A stretch of DNA of 10,620 nt from JAISGQ01 sp964500965 (GTDB taxonomy: Bacteria > Bacillota > Clostridia > Oscillospirales > Acutalibacteraceae). The translations under genes and the position numbers were made by a program. The notes under the pieces are model-generated. The model was given only the letters and a program-made list of their open reading frames with translations, did no database searches and was not told where the DNA came from. The stretch's first letter is position 1; every line of letters starts with the position of its first letter. The stretch spans positions 1 through 10,620 of the forward strand of contig CAZCQZ010000050.1 of the NCBI GenBank assembly GCA_964500965.1, in the 5' to 3' direction. Of the stretch, positions 6,862 to 10,620 are shown piece after piece.

Positions 6862-8133
6862 ATGAAAATACGCACAAGAAAAGCAGATTATGAAAAGGTA
6901 CTGAAAAAGACGGGATATAAACATAAAAATCCGAAAAAACCGAACGGTTTTCTGAAAATGCTGATTCGCCTTATAAGTCTGTCAGACCTGAAAGCGACAG
7001 ACTTTGAGTATGAGGAATACAGAATAAAGGAAATGGGTAAAGGACCGTGGCTTGTGCTCATGAATCACTCAAGCTTTATTGACCTTGAAATTGCCCACAG
7101 AATATTGAAGCACAAGCCTTTTAATATCGTGTGTACCTCCGACGGATTTGTGGGCAAGGAGGGACTTATGCGCAGTCTGGGCTGTATTCCCACCCGAAAA
7201 TTTGTCACAGACCCATCGCTGATAAGCGATATGAGATACGCGCTTAATAAGCTCAAAACAAGCGTACTGCTTTATCCGGAGGCAAGCTACAGCTTTGACG
7301 GCTGCGCAACGCCGCTTCCGAGAAAAATGGGCTTACTGCTTAAACGTCTTAACGTGCCCGTTGTTACAATAATCACCCACGGCGCATTTGCAAGAGACCC
7401 GCTTTACAATTGTTTGCAAAAGCGCAAGGTCAAGGTCACGGCAGAGGTAAAAGGACTTTTGACGCCGAAAGAAATTAAGGAGAAAAGCGTTGAGGAGCTT
7501 GATGAGATTCTTGACAGGGAGTTTTCTTTTGATAATTTTGCGTGGCAAAAGGAAAACGGTATTGAAATAACCGAGAATTTCAGAGCGGACGGCTTGCACA
7601 GAATACTTTATAAGTGTGCCGCCTGCGGCGCAGAGGGCAAAACAGAGGGGAAAGGAACAAGCTTTACCTGCCATGCCTGCGGTAAATCCTATGAGCTTAC
7701 CGAGTGCGGAGAGCTTAAAGCCATTGAGGGAGAAACGGAGTTTTCTCATATTCCCGACTGGTATAAATGGGAGCGTGAGCAGACCGGAAAAGAAATTGCA
7801 GAGGGAACATATCGACTTGACGTGCCTGTTGACATCGGCGTTATGGTGGATTTCAAGGCAATATACATGGTAGGAGAGGGCAGACTTACTCACGACAGCG
7901 ACGGCTTTACCCTTACAGGCTGTGACGGAAAGCTGAGCTATAAGCAAAAAGCAGATGCCTGCTATGGCTTATATGCCGATTATTACTGGTATGAAATCGG
8001 TGATATTATATGTATCGGAAATAACGATATGCTGTACTACTGCTTTCCAAAAAATAATACGCCTGTAGCTAAAACACGTCTTGCCGTTGAAGAATTATAT
8101 AAAATCAAAAAATCAGAGCGTAAGAGAAGATAA
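6862..8133 (+). CDS. 1-acyl-sn-glycerol-3-phosphate acyltransferase family protein with zinc ribbon and C-terminal domain
   Basis: The first ~220 residues are a PlsC/LPLAT-type acyltransferase, which would transfer an acyl chain to a lysophospholipid or related acceptor at the inner face of the membrane. Motifs appear in the right order: NHSSFID (His69-x4-Asp74, the catalytic HX4D), GCIPTRKF (107-114, acceptor-binding block), YPEASYS (138-144, the EGxR-like block in which Arg is replaced) and VPVVTI (165-170). Residues 252-273 form a zinc ribbon, CAAC (Cys252/Cys255) and CHAC (Cys270/Cys273). The remaining ~110 residues are predicted beta-rich with many aromatics and end in a Lys/Arg-rich tail; I do not recognise that domain. 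There is no clear transmembrane helix; residues 29-41 could form an amphipathic membrane-binding helix. At 423 residues it is far longer than a typical PlsC (about 240). The start is set by AAGGAG eight bases upstream. It has its own promoter and terminator. The acceptor is not known, so plsC is not assigned. Confidence 0.85.
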   Translation: MKIRTRKADYEKVLKKTGYKHKNPKKPNGFLKMLIRLISLSDLKATDFEYEEYRIKEMGKGPWLVLMNHSSFIDLEIAHRILKHKPFNIVCTSDGFVGKEGLMRSLGCIPTRKFVTDPSLISDMRYALNKLKTSVLLYPEASYSFDGCATPLPRKMGLLLKRLNVPVVTIITHGAFARDPLYNCLQKRKVKVTAEVKGLLTPKEIKEKSVEELDEILDREFSFDNFAWQKENGIEITENFRADGLHRILYKCAACGAEGKTEGKGTSFTCHACGKSYELTECGELKAIEGETEFSHIPDWYKWEREQTGKEIAEGTYRLDVPVDIGVMVDFKAIYMVGEGRLTHDSDGFTLTGCDGKLSYKQKADACYGLYADYYWYEIGDIICIGNNDMLYYCFPKNNTPVAKTRLAVEELYKIKKSERKRR

Positions 8134-8135
8134 AT

Positions 8136-8176
8136 AAAATGTGCTGTAAAAACGCAAGTTTTTTACAGCACATTTT
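8136..8176. terminator. Bidirectional rho-independent terminator between convergent genes
   Basis: AAAATGTGCTGTAAAAA (8136-8152) and TTTTTACAGCACATTTT (8160-8176) are perfect 17-base inverted repeats. The tip can be drawn as a C-G pair closing a GCAA tetraloop (8154-8157). The flanking A and T runs give a U tract on either strand. The hairpin starts two bases after the acyltransferase stop (8131-8133) and ten bases beyond the stop of the opposing membrane-protein gene, so it serves both transcripts. Confidence 0.92.
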
Positions 8177-8186
8177 AATATAAAAA

Positions 8187-8516
8187 TCAGTTGTTGAGAG
8201 CTGCTTTATCCGCTTCATCGTCAAGCTTCTTGTTTCTGAAATAGAGAGCAACGTCAATTGAAATTTCAATGAAGTTCAGAACATAGAAGAAGAAGCTGAG
8301 ATAGAAAATAAAGCCGGAGGAGCTCATAGCAGTGACCTGTATGATTTTTCTTGCAATACCGAAAGCGTAACCTATAAGGAGGAAAACCTCAAAGAAAAGG
8401 CTCTTTCCCTTTGCGGTACGGGAAATGTAGGATTTACGAATGGAAATAGGCCAGGAAAGTCCGAAACAGAAAATTGTCAGGGCTTCAAACAAATCTGTAA
8501 GCAGTGTTAAATTCAT
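8187..8516 (-). CDS. Small three-helix membrane protein, PQ-loop/SemiSWEET-like in layout, function unknown
   Basis: The 109-residue product has three hydrophobic segments (about 5-25, 43-60 and 67-91) and a short charged C-terminal tail (NKKLDDEADKAALNN). Between helices 1 and 2 the sequence SWPISIRKSYISRTAKGKS (21-39) puts a proline at the end of helix 1 and a basic, Ser/Thr-rich loop after it. This arrangement and the size recall single PQ-loop (SemiSWEET) transporters of 85-100 residues, but the Gln of the PQ motif is absent, so the relationship is only suggested. No histidine occurs in the protein, so it cannot ligate heme as a fumarate-reductase anchor does. It starts 22 bases after the flavoprotein stop, with AGGAAG eight bases before its ATG, and ends the operon before the shared terminator. 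That placement implies co-transcription with the flavoprotein but does not prove a joint role. I do not name a function. Confidence 0.8.
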   Translation of the reverse strand: MNLTLLTDLFEALTIFCFGLSWPISIRKSYISRTAKGKSLFFEVFLLIGYAFGIARKIIQVTAMSSSGFIFYLSFFFYVLNFIEISIDVALYFRNKKLDDEADKAALNN

Positions 8517-8538
8517 TTTAAATACTTCCTATCTGTTT

Positions 8539-10134
8539 TTATTTTCTGCGATAATCGGGGAGAAGCATGGGGGAAACCTTTTCGGTTTCGATTCCTGCCG
8601 CTGTGCGCTCATCGTCAAATTTTGCAATATGGTCAAGGGTCAAGGTACCGACAGTAACGGTTTTTGCCTTTGCCGCGGCGTTTTTACCTGCACTGCGACC
8701 GAAAACGATTATATCGAGCAGTGAGTTACCCATAAGGCGGTTACGACCGTGAATACCTCCGACAGTTTCGCCGGCAACATAGAGATTGTTTACGTTGGTG
8801 GTCATGCAGTCGGCATTGATGTCAAGACCGCCGTTCTGATAATGCAATGTGGGGTAGACGAGAATAGGCTCTTTGCGTATATCAATACCGTAGCTTGCAA
8901 ACATACGCATCATAGCCGGGATTCTCTTTTCGATAGTACCCTCACCGCCGAGCTTTTCAATCATGGGGGTGTCAAGCCAGACTGCCTTGCCGTTGTCGGT
9001 GTCAATGCCGTTGTCTCTGTCGCCGCACTCACGGATAATTGAAGCGGCGGCAACATCTCTTGTTTCAAGGGGGTGCATAAATACCTTACCGTCACGGTTC
9101 ACAAGCTTAGCACCGAGAGAACGCACCTTTTCCGTAACCAGTGCGCCGAATATCTGTGAGGGATACGCCGCGCCGGTGGGGTGGTACTGGAGGGTTTCGG
9201 CATAGAGAAGCTTTGCGCCTACTCTGTAGCCGAGAACAAGTCCGTCGGCAGTAGCGCCGTAGTGGTTGGAGGTGGGGAAGCCCTGATAGTGCATTCTGCC
9301 TGCACCGCCCGTTGCGATGATAACGGTTTTAGCCCGTGCAACAAGCAGTTTTCCGGTTTCCATGTTCATGAGAACAGCACCGGCGGCATTGCCGTTTTCG
9401 TCCAAAATAAGCTCAATGGCGGAGGTGAAGTCCACAACGGGAATATTGCGGTTAAGCACCTCATCGCGGAGTGTACGCATAATTTCCGCACCGGAATAGT
9501 CCTTTGCGGCGTGCATACGTTTTCTTGATGTACCGCCGCCATGGGTGGTTATCATAGTGCCGTCGGCAGCCTTATCAAATTCAACGCCGAGGTCATTGAG
9601 CCACTTAATTGCTTCGGGTGCATCGCAGACAAGCTTTGCAAGAAGCTCACGTTTTGCGGCAAAATGACCGCCGCCGAAAGCGTCAAGAAAGTGAATTGCA
9701 GGAGAATCGTTGGGCTTGTCGGCTGCCTGTATGCCGCCCTCAGCCATCATGGTGTTTGCGTCACCGATTCTCAGCTTAGTTACCATCATAACATTTGCAC
9801 CGGCTTCGTGAGCCTCGATTGCCGCCGCAGAGCCTGCACCACCTGCACCGATAATGAGTACATCAACATCGTAATCGGGAGCGGAAAGGTCAACATCGGA
9901 AGCTTTGATGCGGCTTTTTGCCTGAAGCATTTCGCAAAGCTCATGAGGAACGGTGTCACCCTTGTTAGGACCTATTTTAAGCTCTGAAAATTCACTCTTT
10001 TTATAATCGGGATGATATGCGGCAAGCAGGTCATCCTTTTCCTGTGCGGTCATACGAGCCGGCTCATAGGCAATATTGCTTTCACGAGCAGCTTCGACAG
10101 CCTTTAACGATTCCTGAAATTCCTTTGCGTACAT
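8539..10134 (-). CDS. FAD-dependent fumarate reductase/succinate dehydrogenase-type flavoprotein, soluble form
   Basis: A 531-residue flavoprotein of the SdhA/FrdA/L-aspartate oxidase superfamily. After an unusual N-terminal extension of about 85 residues comes the FAD Rossmann motif IIGAGGAGSAA (94-104), AEGGIQAA (131-138), a GGGTSRKRMHAA segment (199-210), IIATGGAGRMH (272-282), QYHPTG (316-321), TRDVAAASIIRE (358-369) and HGRNRLMGNSLLD (462-474). Compared with E. coli FrdA, the dicarboxylate site is intact: His318 (H232), Thr334-Glu335 (T244-E245), Arg359 (the catalytic R287), His431 (H355) and Arg466 (R390). At the residue that binds FAD covalently in FrdA/SdhA (SHT) this protein has Asn127 (ANT), so FAD should be non-covalent. 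It follows the FeS gene by 11 bases, its AAGGAGG overlapping that gene's TAA, so the two very likely form one complex resembling thiol:fumarate reductase or other soluble two-subunit enzymes. The electron donor and direction are not visible. L-aspartate oxidase is less likely because no nadA/nadC is adjacent. Confidence 0.88.
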   Translation of the reverse strand: MYAKEFQESLKAVEAARESNIAYEPARMTAQEKDDLLAAYHPDYKKSEFSELKIGPNKGDTVPHELCEMLQAKSRIKASDVDLSAPDYDVDVLIIGAGGAGSAAAIEAHEAGANVMMVTKLRIGDANTMMAEGGIQAADKPNDSPAIHFLDAFGGGHFAAKRELLAKLVCDAPEAIKWLNDLGVEFDKAADGTMITTHGGGTSRKRMHAAKDYSGAEIMRTLRDEVLNRNIPVVDFTSAIELILDENGNAAGAVLMNMETGKLLVARAKTVIIATGGAGRMHYQGFPTSNHYGATADGLVLGYRVGAKLLYAETLQYHPTGAAYPSQIFGALVTEKVRSLGAKLVNRDGKVFMHPLETRDVAAASIIRECGDRDNGIDTDNGKAVWLDTPMIEKLGGEGTIEKRIPAMMRMFASYGIDIRKEPILVYPTLHYQNGGLDINADCMTTNVNNLYVAGETVGGIHGRNRLMGNSLLDIIVFGRSAGKNAAAKAKTVTVGTLTLDHIAKFDDERTAAGIETEKVSPMLLPDYRRK

Positions 10135-10145
10135 AATATCCCTCC

Positions 10146-10620
10146 TTATTTTTCAATGTCACGGTTGTTGTAAAGTTCTTTCATTTCTTCAACAGGCTTG
10201 CCCATAAGAGCTTCGATAAGCTCGGTAAAAGTACCGTTATTTATTTCCTGAACACGGTTTTCAAGATGCTCGGTTTTCGGAGCAAGATACTTGCCGTTGA
10301 TTCTTCTGGCGAGCATAGCAACCTGTGGGTGAGAAATGCCTGCCGGACAGCGTGATGAGCAGACACCGCACATTACGCAGTCAAAGGATTCCTCCGCGCA
10401 CTTTTCGTATTCGCCTCTCTGTGCATATGCGATATACTGCATCACGTTGAGCCCCTGCGTACACGCCTTTGTACAGGCGTTACAGCCTATGCAGGCATAG
10501 ATCTCGGGATAAAGCTGCATCATGATCTGTTCGGTGGGCCCGATCTTTTCGATATCATATACCTTCTTGACAAGCGGAAAGAAGGGCAGAGTCGCGATGT
10601 ACATATTCTCCTCGACCTTC
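10146..10620 (-). CDS. Double [4Fe-4S] cluster electron-transfer subunit (5' end beyond window)
   Basis: The frame is open to the right edge; upstream of the first in-window Met (10604) it still reads KVEEN, and that Met has GAGGAG only three bases before it, so the true start is probably outside the window. Counted from that Met, two classical binding motifs are present: CIGCNACTKAC (Cys38, 41, 44 and 48) and CVMCGVCSSRCPAG (Cys76, 79, 82 and 86), enough for two [4Fe-4S] clusters. A helical, charged C-terminal region without further cysteines follows. The pattern is that of HdrC/GlpC/SdhB-type electron-transfer proteins. As it immediately precedes the FrdA-like flavoprotein with an 11-base gap, it is most likely the subunit that passes electrons to or from that FAD. 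Whether an N-terminal [2Fe-2S] domain (as in SdhB/FrdB) exists cannot be judged from this window. The partner donor is unknown. Confidence 0.88.
   Translation of the reverse strand, partial: KVEENMYIATLPFFPLVKKVYDIEKIGPTEQIMMQLYPEIYACIGCNACTKACTQGLNVMQYIAYAQRGEYEKCAEESFDCVMCGVCSSRCPAGISHPQVAMLARRINGKYLAPKTEHLENRVQEINNGTFTELIEALMGKPVEEMKELYNNRDIEK

Noticed and set aside
7333..7947. 204-codon minus-strand open frame opposite the acyltransferase gene
   Set aside because: Antisense to a gene with clear catalytic and zinc-binding motifs; no ribosome site or recognisable domain.
8187..8516. The small membrane protein as a cytochrome-b-type anchor of the fumarate reductase
   Set aside because: It contains no histidine at all, so it cannot ligate heme, and it is too short for the usual anchor.
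8539..10134. L-aspartate oxidase (nadB)
   Set aside because: The superfamily and non-covalent FAD would fit, but the N-terminal extension and the paired [4Fe-4S] subunit point to a fumarate-reductase-type complex, and no NAD biosynthesis gene is adjacent.

Overview
The window looks like ordinary chromosome of an anaerobic Firmicute, most likely a gut or rumen clostridium of the Oscillospiraceae/Ruminococcus type. This is inferred from moderate G+C, strong AGGAGG-type ribosome sites, a YfmF/YfmH peptidase pair, a cellobiose phosphorylase very close to the clostridial cellulolytic type, and a soluble FAD/iron-sulfur reductase pair. No mobile element, CRISPR array, tRNA or rRNA was seen.

Left block (1-3937, minus strand): a tightly packed unit read in the order yfmF -> yfmH -> lgt -> folD. 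Start and stop codons overlap or lie within a base of each other at every junction. It encodes two partner M16 peptidase-family proteins, the prolipoprotein diacylglyceryl transferase and the folate enzyme FolD, which runs off the left edge. A candidate promoter with an extended -10 sits directly against the yfmF ATG and no ribosome site is visible there, so the message may be leaderless.

Middle block (4041-6861): a single-gene unit for cellobiose phosphorylase (GH94, minus strand), closed by a strong hairpin terminator. A 337-base divergent regulatory region separates it from the next gene. That region holds a good plus-strand promoter, a weaker minus-strand promoter, and two GCGCAAAA repeats exactly 20 bases apart around the minus-strand promoter.

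Right block: a plus-strand acyltransferase (6862-8133) of the lysophosphatidate acyltransferase family carries an internal zinc ribbon and an extra C-terminal domain. It meets the opposing operon at a bidirectional terminator with a 17-base perfect stem. The opposing minus-strand operon (8187 to the right edge) is read as a double [4Fe-4S] protein (partial) -> fumarate-reductase-type flavoprotein -> small three-helix membrane protein. The flavoprotein keeps the fumarate/succinate active-site residues but has Asn where membrane fumarate reductases attach FAD to His.

Together the genes cover protein maturation (lipoproteins, peptidases), one-carbon metabolism, energy-saving phosphorolysis of cellobiose, phospholipid acylation and anaerobic electron transfer. 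I do not see convincing evidence of a new defence or mobile system. The points most worth a second look are the possible leaderless promoter, the paired repeats at the cbp promoter, the acyltransferase-zinc-ribbon fusion, and the flavoprotein/FeS/small-membrane-protein operon.
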